Of a stretch of DNA of 64,000 nt, positions 8,382 to 17,063 are shown piece after piece (position 1 is the stretch's first letter; every line of letters begins with the position of its first letter). The notes beneath the pieces are model-generated. The model did no database searches. It saw only the letters and a list, made by a program, of their open reading frames with translations, and was not told the DNA's origin. Position numbers and translations under genes: made by a program. Source of the DNA: Dyella japonica A8 (GTDB lineage Bacteria; Pseudomonadota; Gammaproteobacteria; Xanthomonadales; Rhodanobacteraceae); the NCBI RefSeq assembly GCF_000725385.1, contig NZ_CP008884.1, positions 2,852,001 to 2,916,000 of the forward strand, read 5' to 3'.

Positions 8382-9242
8382 ATGTCGAAAGTCTGGCTTG
8401 TCACTGGTAGTTCCCGCGGCCTGGGCCGCGACATCGCCGAGGCTGCGCTGGCGCACGGCGATCAAGTCGTGGCCACGGCCCGCCGGCCGGAGCAGTTGGC
8501 CGATCTGGTCCAGCGCTACGGCGATCAGGTGCGTGCCGTCGCGCTGGACGTGGCCGACGCCCACGCCGCGCAGGCGGCGGTGCAGTTCACGGTAGAGGCG
8601 TTTGGACGTCTTGACGTCCTGGTCAACAACGCCGGCTACGGCCATGCCATGCCGTTCGAGCAGAGCGACGACGCCGGTTTCCGCGCGCAGATCGAGACGA
8701 ACTTCCATGGCGTGGTGAACCTGACGCGCGCGGCCTTGCCGGTGATGCGTGCGCAACGGTCGGGGCACATCCTGCAGGTCTCCTCGGTGGGTGGACGCAT
8801 CGGTACGCCGGGGCTTGCCGCTTACCAGTCGGCCAAGTGGGCCGTGGGTGGCTTCACCGAAGTGGTGGCCGCCGAAGTCGCCCACCTGGGTATCCGCCTC
8901 TGCTCGCTGGAGCCGGGCGGCATGCGCACGGGCTGGGGCGCCGAGGCCAACAGCACGCTGGGTGAATTGTTGCCGGACTACGAAGCCTCGGTGGGCGCGT
9001 TCCGGGAACTGATCCGCGACCATCAGGGCAAGGAGGCCAGTGATCCGGCGCGCGTGGCGCAGGTGGTTTTGAAGCTTGCCTACCACGAACGGCCGCCGCT
9101 GCATTTGTTGCTGGGCAGCGATGCCATGCACTACTTCAGCCTGGTGGAGCAGGAGCGCGTCGCCGCCACGGAGCGCTGGCGCGAGGTGAGCCTGTCCACC
9201 GATGCCGGCAAGGACGTCACTCCTTCGTTTCCCGCGTATTGA
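8382..9242 (+). CDS. SDR family oxidoreductase
   Basis: A 286-residue classical short-chain dehydrogenase. The cofactor motif TGSSRGLG is at residues 8-15, VNNAG near residue 80, the catalytic serine at S135, and YxxxK at Y148/K152. An Arg following the glycine motif (TARRP) suggests NADP(H) preference. The substrate is unknown; the extended C-terminus resembles the subgroup often labelled SDR/oxidoreductase next to TetR regulators. The gene is preceded by a TetR-type palindrome and followed after nine bases by another Rossmann protein, so 8382-9923 is probably one transcript. Confidence 0.88.
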   Translation: MSKVWLVTGSSRGLGRDIAEAALAHGDQVVATARRPEQLADLVQRYGDQVRAVALDVADAHAAQAAVQFTVEAFGRLDVLVNNAGYGHAMPFEQSDDAGFRAQIETNFHGVVNLTRAALPVMRAQRSGHILQVSSVGGRIGTPGLAAYQSAKWAVGGFTEVVAAEVAHLGIRLCSLEPGGMRTGWGAEANSTLGELLPDYEASVGAFRELIRDHQGKEASDPARVAQVVLKLAYHERPPLHLLLGSDAMHYFSLVEQERVAATERWREVSLSTDAGKDVTPSFPAY

Positions 9243-9251
9243 GGCCAGGCG

Positions 9252-9923
9252 ATGAAGATCATCCTGTTCGGTGCCAGCGGCATGGTCGGCCAGGGCGTGC
9301 TGCGCGAATGCCTGGCGGCACCCGACGTGGACGAGGTGCTGGTGGTAGGGCGATCCGCGCTTGGCGTGACCCATGCCAAGTTGCGGGAGGTCGTGCATCC
9401 GGATTTCTTCGACTACGCGTCGATCGAGCCGGCGCTCAAGGGCTATGACGCCTGCTTCTTCTGCCTGGGTGTCAGCGCGGGCGGGATGGACGAGCCGCGC
9501 TACACCCGGCTGACCCATGACCTGACCCTGGCCGCGGCGGGCACGCTGGCCCGCCTGAATCCGGCAATGGTGTTCGTGTACGTCTCCGGCGCCGGCACGG
9601 ATGCCAGCGAGCAGGGGCGCAGCATGTGGGCCAGGGTGAAGGGGCGGACAGAGAACGCCTTGCAGCGACTGCCGTTGCGCGCGGTGTATCTGTTCCGGCC
9701 GGGCTTCATCGAGCCCGTCCACGGCGAGCGCTCCAAGACAGGCGCATACCGACTGCTTTACACATTGTTGCGGCCACTGTTTCCCGTGCTGCGGCGGCTC
9801 TTTCCGCGCCACATCCTCAGCACGGTGGACATCGGGCAGGCCATGCTGTCGGTGGCGAGGCATGGGGCACCACGGCCGATGCTGGAGGTGGCAGACATCC
9901 GCGACGCGGCCGGCCGGGCGTAG
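9252..9923 (+). CDS. NAD(P)-binding, atypical SDR/NmrA-like protein
   Basis: A 223-residue Rossmann protein with an N-terminal GASGMVG (residues 7-13), an acidic stretch after beta-2 and a FVYVSGAGTD segment where SDRs keep the catalytic serine. It lacks a clear YxxxK, which marks it as an atypical SDR (epimerase-like or NmrA-like). Such proteins may bind a dinucleotide for sensing or reduce small substrates. Position nine bases after the SDR stop suggests an operon under the same TetR control. No specific function can be assigned. Confidence 0.75.
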   Translation: MKIILFGASGMVGQGVLRECLAAPDVDEVLVVGRSALGVTHAKLREVVHPDFFDYASIEPALKGYDACFFCLGVSAGGMDEPRYTRLTHDLTLAAAGTLARLNPAMVFVYVSGAGTDASEQGRSMWARVKGRTENALQRLPLRAVYLFRPGFIEPVHGERSKTGAYRLLYTLLRPLFPVLRRLFPRHILSTVDIGQAMLSVARHGAPRPMLEVADIRDAAGRA

Positions 9924-10055
9924 GGCCGGCGGCGCGTTCAAAAGGGTGGTGCGCAAACGGCGCGAATGTCGTAGCTTGGCGCCGCGTTCCTACGGCCGTG
10001 GGCCATGCAGAACGGCCTGCGTTGTCTGCCATCTCTCCGGCGATTGAGTGCCCGC

Positions 10056-11717
10056 ATGTACCGCTCACCTGCTTCCGGCAAGCCACGTTCGCGTCCTTGG
10101 TGGGGCTACGCGTGGCTCGCGGGCCTGGCCCTGCTGGCGGCGTGCAGTGGCGCGGTAAAGACCGGTGCCCCGGAGAAAGGTGATTCACTGGTCGTCGCCC
10201 AACGCCTGTGGCGCGATGCGGCGGAAATCCAGCGCAAGGACATGGCCGCGCGCAATTGGATGCATTGCGCCATGCTGGCTTACCACGCGTCGGAGGCCGA
10301 CGACGCGGCGCGCCAGCAGCAGGCGCAGGCCATGGCCGACAACTGCACGCACGAGCTGGTGGGCTACCTGCTGGATCAGGAGCCGGTGCCGTGGCGTCCG
10401 CATACCATCCGCGTGGTGGACGAGCCGTTGCGGGTGGTATTCCGCGACCTGCCCGACAGCCTGGACGACGGGCCGGTGGTGCTGGGCCGTGCGGACGAGG
10501 TGACCATGCCGCCCGTGATGGGCGAACGCTTCACCACACCGGGCTACGGCGTGCCACTGGTGGGATGGCGGGCGCCGTGTCGTGACCGGCCCATCTGCAA
10601 ACTCTATCCGCCGGATGGCGTCACGCGGGCACTCACGGCATGGGTGGAGCCTGGGGATGACGGCGTCGCGCAGCTGGTGGTGACGGGCACGCGCAAGCAT
10701 CCGGAAATGGCCATCGGCCATCGCAGCGTGCCGCTGGCCAGCGACTTTTCGGCGCCGTATGCCGCCTTGTTCGACCGCTCGCACATCAACCGGCTGGCGT
10801 TGTGGAACCTGCTCGGTGGAAGCCAGTTCGCGCAGGAAGAGGGGCTCTACCTGCTGCAGGACTACGACCCGGCCAAGACGCCGGTGATCATGGTGCACGG
10901 CCTGGGGCGCAGCCCGCTGATCTGGGCACGGCTGACCAACCTCATCGATGGCACGCCGGAGCTGCGTGCCCGTTACCAGGTGTGGCACATCGTCTATCCC
11001 ACCAACACGCCGGTGCTGCTCAACCGCATGTACGTGCAGCGCATGATGGACCGTGCGTGGCAAGTCCTGGATCCCGACGGCACCGCACCGGCCCATCAGG
11101 ACATGGTGTTGGTCGGGCACAGCATGGGAGGTGTCATTTCCCGGCTGATGGTGTCCGACAGCAACGATGTGGTGTGGAAGGCGGTATTCGACATTCCGCC
11201 GGAGGGCTTGAAGGGCACGCCGGCGGACATCGCCACGCTCGACTCGGTGTTCCGTTTCCATCCTTACCCCGGCGTGTCACGCGTGATCTTCCTGGCGACG
11301 CCGCACCTGGGCAGTCCACTGGCAGACAGTTTCGTCGGATGGCTGGCGTTGCGCGTCGTGCATGCCCATGCGCCGGAACTGGAGGCATTGCATCGCGTGG
11401 TCGCCGAGAACGGCACCCATGAAAACCCGCTCCTGGCGCAGGACTATGCCAGCCACGGGCTGAGCAGCATCAGCACGCTGCGTGCCGCGCAGCCGGTGAG
11501 TCGCGCGGCGCAGTCGCTGATGCCCGCCGCCGGGGTGCGTTACTACACGTTCGCCGGTGACCTGCCTGGCACGACGCCGCCCGGCGATGGCATCGTGCCG
11601 CTCAAGAGCGCAGTGATTCCGGGTGCCGTTTCCACCACCATTGTGAAGGACGGCCACCAGCTGTATCTCAACGACGAAGTGCTGGCGAAGATCCTGGATA
11701 TTCTTCGCCAGCCCTGA
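10056..11717 (+). CDS. Lipoprotein with C-terminal alpha/beta-hydrolase (lipase/esterase-like) domain
   Basis: A 553-residue protein. The N-terminus has positive charges, a hydrophobic stretch and a lipobox ending LLAAC (Cys near residue 30). The first half (to about 265) shows no domain I recognise. The second half is an alpha/beta hydrolase: an oxyanion segment MVHGLGRSPLIW near residue 280, the nucleophile elbow GHSMGG with Ser356, and a late GDGIVP segment followed by KDGHQLY that could supply Asp and His. This suggests an envelope-anchored esterase or triacylglycerol lipase. The ATG at 10056 was preferred over an in-frame ATG at 10005 because it places the signal peptide close to the start. 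Confidence 0.75.
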   Translation: MYRSPASGKPRSRPWWGYAWLAGLALLAACSGAVKTGAPEKGDSLVVAQRLWRDAAEIQRKDMAARNWMHCAMLAYHASEADDAARQQQAQAMADNCTHELVGYLLDQEPVPWRPHTIRVVDEPLRVVFRDLPDSLDDGPVVLGRADEVTMPPVMGERFTTPGYGVPLVGWRAPCRDRPICKLYPPDGVTRALTAWVEPGDDGVAQLVVTGTRKHPEMAIGHRSVPLASDFSAPYAALFDRSHINRLALWNLLGGSQFAQEEGLYLLQDYDPAKTPVIMVHGLGRSPLIWARLTNLIDGTPELRARYQVWHIVYPTNTPVLLNRMYVQRMMDRAWQVLDPDGTAPAHQDMVLVGHSMGGVISRLMVSDSNDVVWKAVFDIPPEGLKGTPADIATLDSVFRFHPYPGVSRVIFLATPHLGSPLADSFVGWLALRVVHAHAPELEALHRVVAENGTHENPLLAQDYASHGLSSISTLRAAQPVSRAAQSLMPAAGVRYYTFAGDLPGTTPPGDGIVPLKSAVIPGAVSTTIVKDGHQLYLNDEVLAKILDILRQP

Positions 11718-11724
11718 CGTCCCG

Positions 11725-12189
11725 TCAGTGCGCCGCGAGTGAGGGCAGGGCGGGCGCGCGTGACGAGGTCTGCTGTAGCGGCAGCTTGATCGGATCCTGC
11801 GGCGCCACGATGGCCCATACGAGCAGTGTCGCCGGTTTGGCCCGGCTTGGATTGCGCGTGACCAGATGATGGGCGCGCGGTGGTTCGTACCAGCTCTCGC
11901 CCTTCGCATACGTTTTGGGCCGCTGGCCTTCGAGCTGGGATACCACCTCACCGTCGAGCACGTAGGCAACGATGGAGCCCGGATGCAGATGCGGTGCCGC
12001 GTCTTGTCCCGGGGCGAGCGTGACGGTGGCCATCATCACGTCCTTGCCCGGCACGTCGGGCAGTGGCTGCTTCATCAGTGGCTGGACATGTTCCTCGCCA
12101 CCGTCGTGCGCGAACGCCGTGGTGGCGAGACCGAAAGCCGCGATCAGCGAAAACACGGTGGACGCGGCGCGCGAAAACGTGGTCGTCAT
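11725..12189 (-). CDS. Secreted cupin-domain protein
   Basis: A 154-residue protein with a Sec signal peptide (cleavage after TTAFA) and a small cupin barrel. HLHPGS and a second His-containing segment (EPPRAHHLV) supply the expected metal-binding residues. Single-domain cupins of this kind bind a metal and may act on or sense small molecules; the substrate is unknown. The chosen start has GGAGG about ten bases upstream; an upstream in-frame start would put 21 residues before the signal peptide. It lies 16 bases after the AhpD-like gene on the same strand, so the two are probably cotranscribed, divergent from the MocR regulator. Confidence 0.78.
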   Translation of the reverse strand: MTTTFSRAASTVFSLIAAFGLATTAFAHDGGEEHVQPLMKQPLPDVPGKDVMMATVTLAPGQDAAPHLHPGSIVAYVLDGEVVSQLEGQRPKTYAKGESWYEPPRAHHLVTRNPSRAKPATLLVWAIVAPQDPIKLPLQQTSSRAPALPSLAAH

Positions 12190-12205
12190 GATGGCGTCCC
12201 TCCAC

Positions 12206-12643
12206 TCATGCCGGCAGTTTGCGGAAAGCAATCGCCAAGCGGTTCCAGCCATTGATGGCGATGACCAGCAGGGTAAGGTCCGCCAGTTCCTGTTCGGAGA
12301 AGTGAGGTTGCACGGCTTGCCACACGCTGTCGGGAACGTGGTTGCCGGCGATCAGGGTGAGTGACTCGGTCCACTCCAGCGCAGCGCACTCCCGGTCGGT
12401 GAAGAACGGCGTTTCGCGCCACACGCTGAGCGTGGCCAGGCGGCGCTCGTTCTCGCCCGCCTTGCGAGCATCCGCCGAGTGCAGGTCCACGCAATAGGCG
12501 CAACCGTTGATCTGGGAAGCCCGCAGGCGGACGAGTTCGACGAGCGATTTCTCCAGGCTGCTTTTGCCGATGCGCTGCTCCAGGCCCACCATGGCCTTGA
12601 TGGCTTCGGGGCTGGCCTTGTCGTAATCGAGACGCTGGTTCAT
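12206..12643 (-). CDS. Carboxymuconolactone decarboxylase family (AhpD-like) protein
   Basis: A 145-residue all-helical protein with CAYCVDLHS, the CxxC-x3-H motif of the AhpD-like peroxidase/CMD family. Two redox cysteines with a nearby His give alkylhydroperoxidase or disulfide-reductase-type activity in characterised relatives. The N-terminus MNQRLDYDKASPEA is characteristic of the MMcAP-type subgroup. It is divergent from the MocR regulator, with 100 bp between start codons, and heads a two-gene unit with the secreted cupin. Confidence 0.85.
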   Translation of the reverse strand: MNQRLDYDKASPEAIKAMVGLEQRIGKSSLEKSLVELVRLRASQINGCAYCVDLHSADARKAGENERRLATLSVWRETPFFTDRECAALEWTESLTLIAGNHVPDSVWQAVQPHFSEQELADLTLLVIAINGWNRLAIAFRKLPA

Positions 12644-12710
12644 GGCTTGATCCTCGGTAGGGGTTTCATGGGTCGGGGATCAGGCTAGACTTTCCACTGG
12701 CCTTGTTGAA

Positions 12711-12754
12711 TGTCCATTTTCTGGATATTTGAGGTAGCCACTGATGGATATCCA
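12711..12754. promoter_or_regulatory. Repeated TGGATA half-sites between CMD gene and mocR
   Basis: TGTCCA (12711) faces TGGATA (12722) across five bases, and a perfect palindrome TGGATATCCA (12745-12754) overlaps the mocR start codon. The shared half-site suggests a binding region for the adjacent MocR protein. This is inference from arrangement only. Confidence 0.4.
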
Positions 12755-14180
12755 GCTTGTCATCGCCGGGCGCAGGGATCTGGCCGGCCAGCTCTACCAG
12801 CAGTTGCGCGCGGCGATTGTCGACGGGCGCCTCGCCGCGGGCGCGCGCCTGCCTTCCACGCGCGATCTCGCGGGCCAGTTGGGCGTATCGCGCAAGACCA
12901 CGCTTGAGGTATTTGAGCGGCTGATCGCCGAGGGCTTTCTTGCCGGCCGGCAGGGCGATGGCACCTTCGTGGCCGAGGGGCTCCCTGCCATGCCGCCGCG
13001 CGCGCGGACCCGGGGAGCGGTGGCGCCCAGGGCGGCGCGGATCTGGCAACGCGTGCCCGAGGCGCTGTCGATGCCGGTGTTCTCGGAACGTCTTCGCTAT
13101 GACTACCTGGGCGGCGTGACCGACAAGTCGCTTTTCCACATGGATGCGTGGCGCAAGTGTGTGGCCCATGCGCTGCGCGTGCAGGCGCGTGGCCGGGGCT
13201 TCTATCGTGACCCGGCCGGCGAGGAGGAATTGCGGCTGGCCATCGCGCGCTACGTGGGTTTCAGTCGCGGTGTCACCTGCCACTGGCGGGACGTAATCGT
13301 GACGCAGGGCGCGCAGCAGGCCATCGACATGGCCGCCCGCGTGATGATCGAACCCGGTGACACGGTCGCCGTGGAGGAGCCCGGCTACCCGCCCGCGCGC
13401 GGCTGCCTGCTGGCGCAGGGTGCGCGGGTGAAGCCGGTGCGTGTCGACGGGGAAGGTTTGTGTGTCGACGAGCTTCCCGACGATGCGCGGCTGGTCTATG
13501 TAACACCTTCGCATCAGTTTCCGCTGGGCATGCCCATGAGCCTGGAGCGGCGGGTGGCGTTGCTGGAGTGGGCGTCACGCCGTGGCGCGTTGATCGTCGA
13601 GGACGATTACGACGGCGAGTTCCGCTTCGAAGGCCGGCCGGTCGAATCGCTCAAGAGCCTGGATCGCAGCGGTGTGGTGGCCTATGTCGGCACGTTCTCC
13701 AAGACCATCTTCCCCGAGCTTCGCACGGGCTACGTGGTGCCGCCACCGTCGCTGGCGGCGGCTTTCCTCAAGGCCCGGCAACTCAGCGACTGGCACGGAT
13801 CAAGCCTCATCCAGATGGCACTGGGGCGTTACATGCTGGATGGCGAGTTCGGTCGCCATGTCCGGCGCATGCAGAAGCATTACGCGCAGCGCAGGGAGGC
13901 CTTGCTGCAACATCTGGGCGGTCCGCTGTCACGTTGGATGGAGCCCATCGCGCCGGTGGCGGGCATCCACATGGCGGCCGTGCTGCGCAAGGGCGTGGAC
14001 GAGGATGTGTTGATCGCGAAAGCCCGCGCGGCATCGATCGCGCTCTACGGCATCAGCGGCTTCCATGCAGGGCGTCGCCAGCGGCAAGGCCTGTTGTTCG
14101 GCTATGGCGACACGCCGGTGGACGACATCCATGCATCCATGGAACGGCTGGCGGCGTTGCTTGCGTCGCGCACGTGTTGA
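12744..14180 (+). CDS. MocR/PdxR-type regulator (GntR HTH plus aminotransferase domain)
   Basis: A 478-residue chimeric regulator. Residues about 10-80 form a GntR winged helix (LAGQLYQQLRAAIVDGRL, LPSTRDLAGQLGVSRKT); residues about 110-470 form a fold-type I aminotransferase domain. The PLP-binding lysine is K320 in GTFSKTIFP, and EDDYDGEF and RTGYVV are typical of the family. MocR proteins sense PLP or amino-compound adducts and control vitamin B6, GABA or taurine genes. No pdxST or gab genes are nearby; the divergent CMD/cupin genes are the likeliest local targets. Confidence 0.88.
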   Translation: MDIQLVIAGRRDLAGQLYQQLRAAIVDGRLAAGARLPSTRDLAGQLGVSRKTTLEVFERLIAEGFLAGRQGDGTFVAEGLPAMPPRARTRGAVAPRAARIWQRVPEALSMPVFSERLRYDYLGGVTDKSLFHMDAWRKCVAHALRVQARGRGFYRDPAGEEELRLAIARYVGFSRGVTCHWRDVIVTQGAQQAIDMAARVMIEPGDTVAVEEPGYPPARGCLLAQGARVKPVRVDGEGLCVDELPDDARLVYVTPSHQFPLGMPMSLERRVALLEWASRRGALIVEDDYDGEFRFEGRPVESLKSLDRSGVVAYVGTFSKTIFPELRTGYVVPPPSLAAAFLKARQLSDWHGSSLIQMALGRYMLDGEFGRHVRRMQKHYAQRREALLQHLGGPLSRWMEPIAPVAGIHMAAVLRKGVDEDVLIAKARAASIALYGISGFHAGRRQRQGLLFGYGDTPVDDIHASMERLAALLASRTC

Positions 14181-14429
14181 AGGCGGGATGGGACCGGCGG
14201 GTGACCCTCCAAAAGTATTAGACGATGCGCCCCTGGAATTCACGCCAATTCAGCATTTGCTTGCGCATGATCGGGCCGCGTCATGATCGCTTGAAGGGTC
14301 AGCGGTCATGGCGCATCGAGCAAGGCGTGGCTTAGGGAAGAGCGACAGGAACCCGGGCGCAGCTTTCCCTCGAAGGCGGCGCGACCTGGGCGGCATGGAC
14401 GGACGGCGTGGGGGAAAGGGAGTGAGCGC

Positions 14430-14747
14430 ATGCGCAAGGTTACGATCAGGTTTCAGGACGTCGCCACCGAATTAGCCCAGATCAACGCGTTGCGTGACGA
14501 CGTGATGGAGCGCGCCTTCATCATGCTGGAGCAACGCCATGGCACGCTTGCCGCGATGCTGGTGCAGAGCCTGGGGGATCGACAGCGCGCCGTGCGCTGG
14601 ATGTGTCGCCACCAGAATGCCTTCAGCGGACGCACCGCCTACGAACTGCTCGCCGATGGCGAGGAGGACACCGTCTGGGACGAGATCGCGTTGCTGGGGG
14701 AAGCGCCAGTGGCGGCAAAATCCCATGCGGTTCGCATGGCCTATTGA
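14430..14747 (+). CDS. Small protein resembling the MbcA/ParS toxin-binding domain
   Basis: A 105-residue protein with a good ribosome site (GGGAG before the ATG). The C-terminal half, AVRWMCRHQNAFSGRTAYE followed by LLADGEEDTVWDEI, recalls the DUF2384 (Xre/MbcA/ParS antitoxin) pattern in which a Trp-containing helix precedes G-R-T/P-x-E-L-L. The N-terminal part is helical. No RES-domain toxin lies next to it, so if the match is real this is an orphan or a stand-alone regulator. The 250 bp before it show no other gene. Confidence 0.5.
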   Translation: MRKVTIRFQDVATELAQINALRDDVMERAFIMLEQRHGTLAAMLVQSLGDRQRAVRWMCRHQNAFSGRTAYELLADGEEDTVWDEIALLGEAPVAAKSHAVRMAY

Positions 14748-14829
14748 GCCGTGGCCCCGTCCCCGCGGACGGGCGACCATCGCCCATGTGACAGCGCGCC
14801 GGGCTGGCCGCTGCGATTGATAGCGCTGG

Positions 14830-16401
14830 TCACGGCGCGGACGGCGTGGGTGCGCGCGATGACCACACGCTGTTCGCGTCGCCATCGCGTGCACGCCGTG
14901 CCGCGGCACGGGCAAACAGCGCGAACACGATACCCAGCGCGATGCCGGTGAGGTCGACGCCGATCACACGCCAGGCGAGCGGCGACCACGATGACGCCAT
15001 GGCACCCATGTTGGTGGCCAGGTCGATCAGTGCCATGGCCACGGTCGCCACAGCGGTTATCCCCAGCAATTCAATCGTGGCTTTCGCGACCGGGCGCAGG
15101 CAGGCATAGGCACAGGCGCCGAGGAACAGGCCATAGCAGGCCACCCGTTGTGGCAGGCCCGCATCGACATCCATGCGCACGGCGATCCATGTCGCCACGA
15201 ACGCGCCGGTGATCGCCAGGCAGGTGCCGATGCAGACGCCGATGGTGGCGCGCGCCATGATGCGGGTTTTGCGCGGCTGGTCGACATGGCGTCGCTTGCG
15301 GCGCGACTCGATCCACAACAGGTTGCCCGAGTAGAACAGGAAGGCACCGGCCAGGCCGAGCATGAAGTACAACCACTGCACCGTGCGCCCGCCGAAACTG
15401 CCGAAGTGCAGGCCAAACAACGAGGCATAACTGATGCCATTGAGGCTGTAGCGGTCACCCACATAGGTGGCCAGCACGGTACCGTCATGCGCCGACATCG
15501 CCACCGTGCCGTAGGAGCCCAGCGTGTGCTGCGACAGTCCACGCACCTCGGCTACCGCGTTGCGATCACCGTAGTGCACGAAGTGCATGTAGTCAGGTTC
15601 GAAGGTGCGCACGCCGTTCTTCAGGGCTTCGGCACGGGCGAGTTCCATCAGCGCATCGGTCGTCAGCATGGTGGCGGGGGTGCCGCTGAGGGTGATGGCC
15701 GGCGTGGTTTCCGTCGCCCGGGCAAAAGCCTCGAACAGCTTGCCGTCGAAGGCCACCGTGTTGAGTGCGGCCAGGGTGATGGTGAACAGGCAGAACAGCG
15801 CGCCGGTGACCGCGAAGATGACGTGGAACGGCAGGCTGATCACACCAATGGCATTGTGCGCGTCCTGCCAGAGCCGCTTGAGGTTGCGCCCCACGCGCAT
15901 GGCGAAAAAGTCCTTCGCCAGTTGCGGAAGATGGATGAGGATGCCCGACACCAGCGCCAGGCCGTACAGCACGCTGACGATGCCCATCAGGTATAGGCCG
16001 ATCACCGGCAAGCCCAGCGAGTCGTGCAGCGCGTAGATGAAATCGGCAAGCTCGTTCTCGGAGGCATCCGTGCGTGGCGCCTCCATCTGGCTGGCGGTGG
16101 CGAAGCGCGCACCGTCCTTGTCCTGCCAATAGGCGTAGGCCGCGTGCGAACTGTCGCGCGGCAACACGACGCCGAAGTCATCCCGCGCACCGGGGTGCCG
16201 GGCAAGCAGGCGCTCGATCAGCGCATCCATCGATACGCCGGAATCCGTGGCGACACGCCACGGCGGGTTCTGCCAGGCGGCGATGTCGTCGTGGAACACG
16301 GTCAGCGCGCCGGCATAGAAAGCGACGAAGAGCGCGAAACCGGCGAGCAGGCCGGTCCAGGTGTGCACCGTCTGGAAGGTGCGGATGGTGGCGGCTTTCA
16401 T
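14830..16401 (-). CDS. PepSY-domain membrane protein (iron-uptake associated)
   Basis: A 523-residue inner-membrane protein with PepSY_TM layout: an N-terminal helix after MKAATIRTFQTVHTWTGLLAG, a large periplasmic segment, three or four further helices in the middle (around IGLYLMGIVSVLYGLALV and FHVIFAVTGALFCLF) and a C-terminal membrane bundle. Such proteins accompany TonB-dependent siderophore receptors, and some are ferric-siderophore reductases. It is the last gene of a three-gene minus-strand operon preceded by a Fur-like box. The ATG at 16401 begins right at the conserved first helix; the longer frame to 16473 overlaps the previous gene. Confidence 0.82.
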   Translation of the reverse strand: MKAATIRTFQTVHTWTGLLAGFALFVAFYAGALTVFHDDIAAWQNPPWRVATDSGVSMDALIERLLARHPGARDDFGVVLPRDSSHAAYAYWQDKDGARFATASQMEAPRTDASENELADFIYALHDSLGLPVIGLYLMGIVSVLYGLALVSGILIHLPQLAKDFFAMRVGRNLKRLWQDAHNAIGVISLPFHVIFAVTGALFCLFTITLAALNTVAFDGKLFEAFARATETTPAITLSGTPATMLTTDALMELARAEALKNGVRTFEPDYMHFVHYGDRNAVAEVRGLSQHTLGSYGTVAMSAHDGTVLATYVGDRYSLNGISYASLFGLHFGSFGGRTVQWLYFMLGLAGAFLFYSGNLLWIESRRKRRHVDQPRKTRIMARATIGVCIGTCLAITGAFVATWIAVRMDVDAGLPQRVACYGLFLGACAYACLRPVAKATIELLGITAVATVAMALIDLATNMGAMASSWSPLAWRVIGVDLTGIALGIVFALFARAAARRARDGDANSVWSSRAPTPSAP

Positions 16402-16417
16402 CGACGACGTCCCTGTA

Positions 16418-16672
16418 TCAAGCCGGCAGGCGCAGCAGCCACAACGTCGAGAAGACGACGATGTTCGCACCACCCATCACCAGCCACGCACGGGCGCCGC
16501 TGCGGAACAGATAGGCGCCAGCCATGAATGCCGTCCACAACGGGAAGAACAGGATCAGTCCCGGAATGAGGAAGGCGTCGCCGTGGCGCGGCAGCACGTG
16601 CAGCAACAAGGCGAGCAACAGGGCCGCGAGCGGAAAACCGAGCACCGTGCCGGCGAGGCAGCGCGCGATCAT
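16418..16672 (-). CDS. Small membrane protein, DUF3649-like
   Basis: An 84-residue very hydrophobic protein with about three transmembrane helices. Small proteins of this kind (DUF3649 and relatives) usually sit between DUF3325 and PepSY genes in siderophore-uptake operons, which is exactly its place here. The start overlaps the DUF3325 stop by four bases, so the two are coupled. The much longer open frame upstream (to 16915) is an out-of-frame shadow of the DUF3325 gene. Function is unknown; an accessory role in inner-membrane iron handling is inferred from context. Confidence 0.68.
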   Translation of the reverse strand: MIARCLAGTVLGFPLAALLLALLLHVLPRHGDAFLIPGLILFFPLWTAFMAGAYLFRSGARAWLVMGGANIVVFSTLWLLRLPA

Positions 16673-16938
16673 TCCCCGGCTTCCGCGGCGGCGGTGCGCC
16701 ACCATGCCGCGTAAGGCAGGACCACCCAGGTGAACATCAGCAGAGTCAGCGCTGCCGCCATGCCGGGGCCCATGCCCGCGTCGTACCACCAGCAGCCCGT
16801 TCCCGCGATCACCAGCAACCATCCCGCATGCCGGGCCGCCGCCGGCAGGGCGCATGCGCGCAGCCGTTGCTGCGCGCTGGCCAGATAGATCAGCACGGCG
16901 CCCGACAGGGTCCACAGCAGGGCAAGCAGGGTGATCAC
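16669..16938 (-). CDS. DUF3325 family membrane protein
   Basis: An 89-residue protein with three hydrophobic helices and the DUF3325-like opening ITLLALLWTLSGAVLIYLA. It starts at a GTG; no better start is visible and no strong Shine-Dalgarno is seen. It is first in the operon DUF3325, DUF3649-like, PepSY, and a Fur-like sequence lies 28-51 bases upstream. DUF3325 genes are found almost exclusively with TonB-dependent iron-siderophore receptors; the receptor itself is missing from this neighbourhood. Confidence 0.72.
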   Translation of the reverse strand: MITLLALLWTLSGAVLIYLASAQQRLRACALPAAARHAGWLLVIAGTGCWWYDAGMGPGMAAALTLLMFTWVVLPYAAWWRTAAAEAGE

Positions 16939-16965
16939 GTCAGGGTCTTGAGCCAGACTGGAGTT

Positions 16966-16989
16966 TCATAATATTGAGAATTATTCGCA
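16966..16989 (-). promoter_or_regulatory. Fur box
   Basis: On the minus strand the sequence GCGAATAATTCTCAATATT has the AT-rich alternating GATAAT/ATTATC character of Fur sites and closely resembles boxes upstream of siderophore genes in pseudomonads and xanthomonads. It lies just upstream of the DUF3325 start, so the operon is probably induced by iron limitation. Confidence 0.6.
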
Positions 16990-17063
16990 TTTGACGACAG
17001 GGCGTCAACCGCGTGCCGGCGTACCTTGATCGGCATCGCGCCGGAACACAAAGGGGAAGGCGC

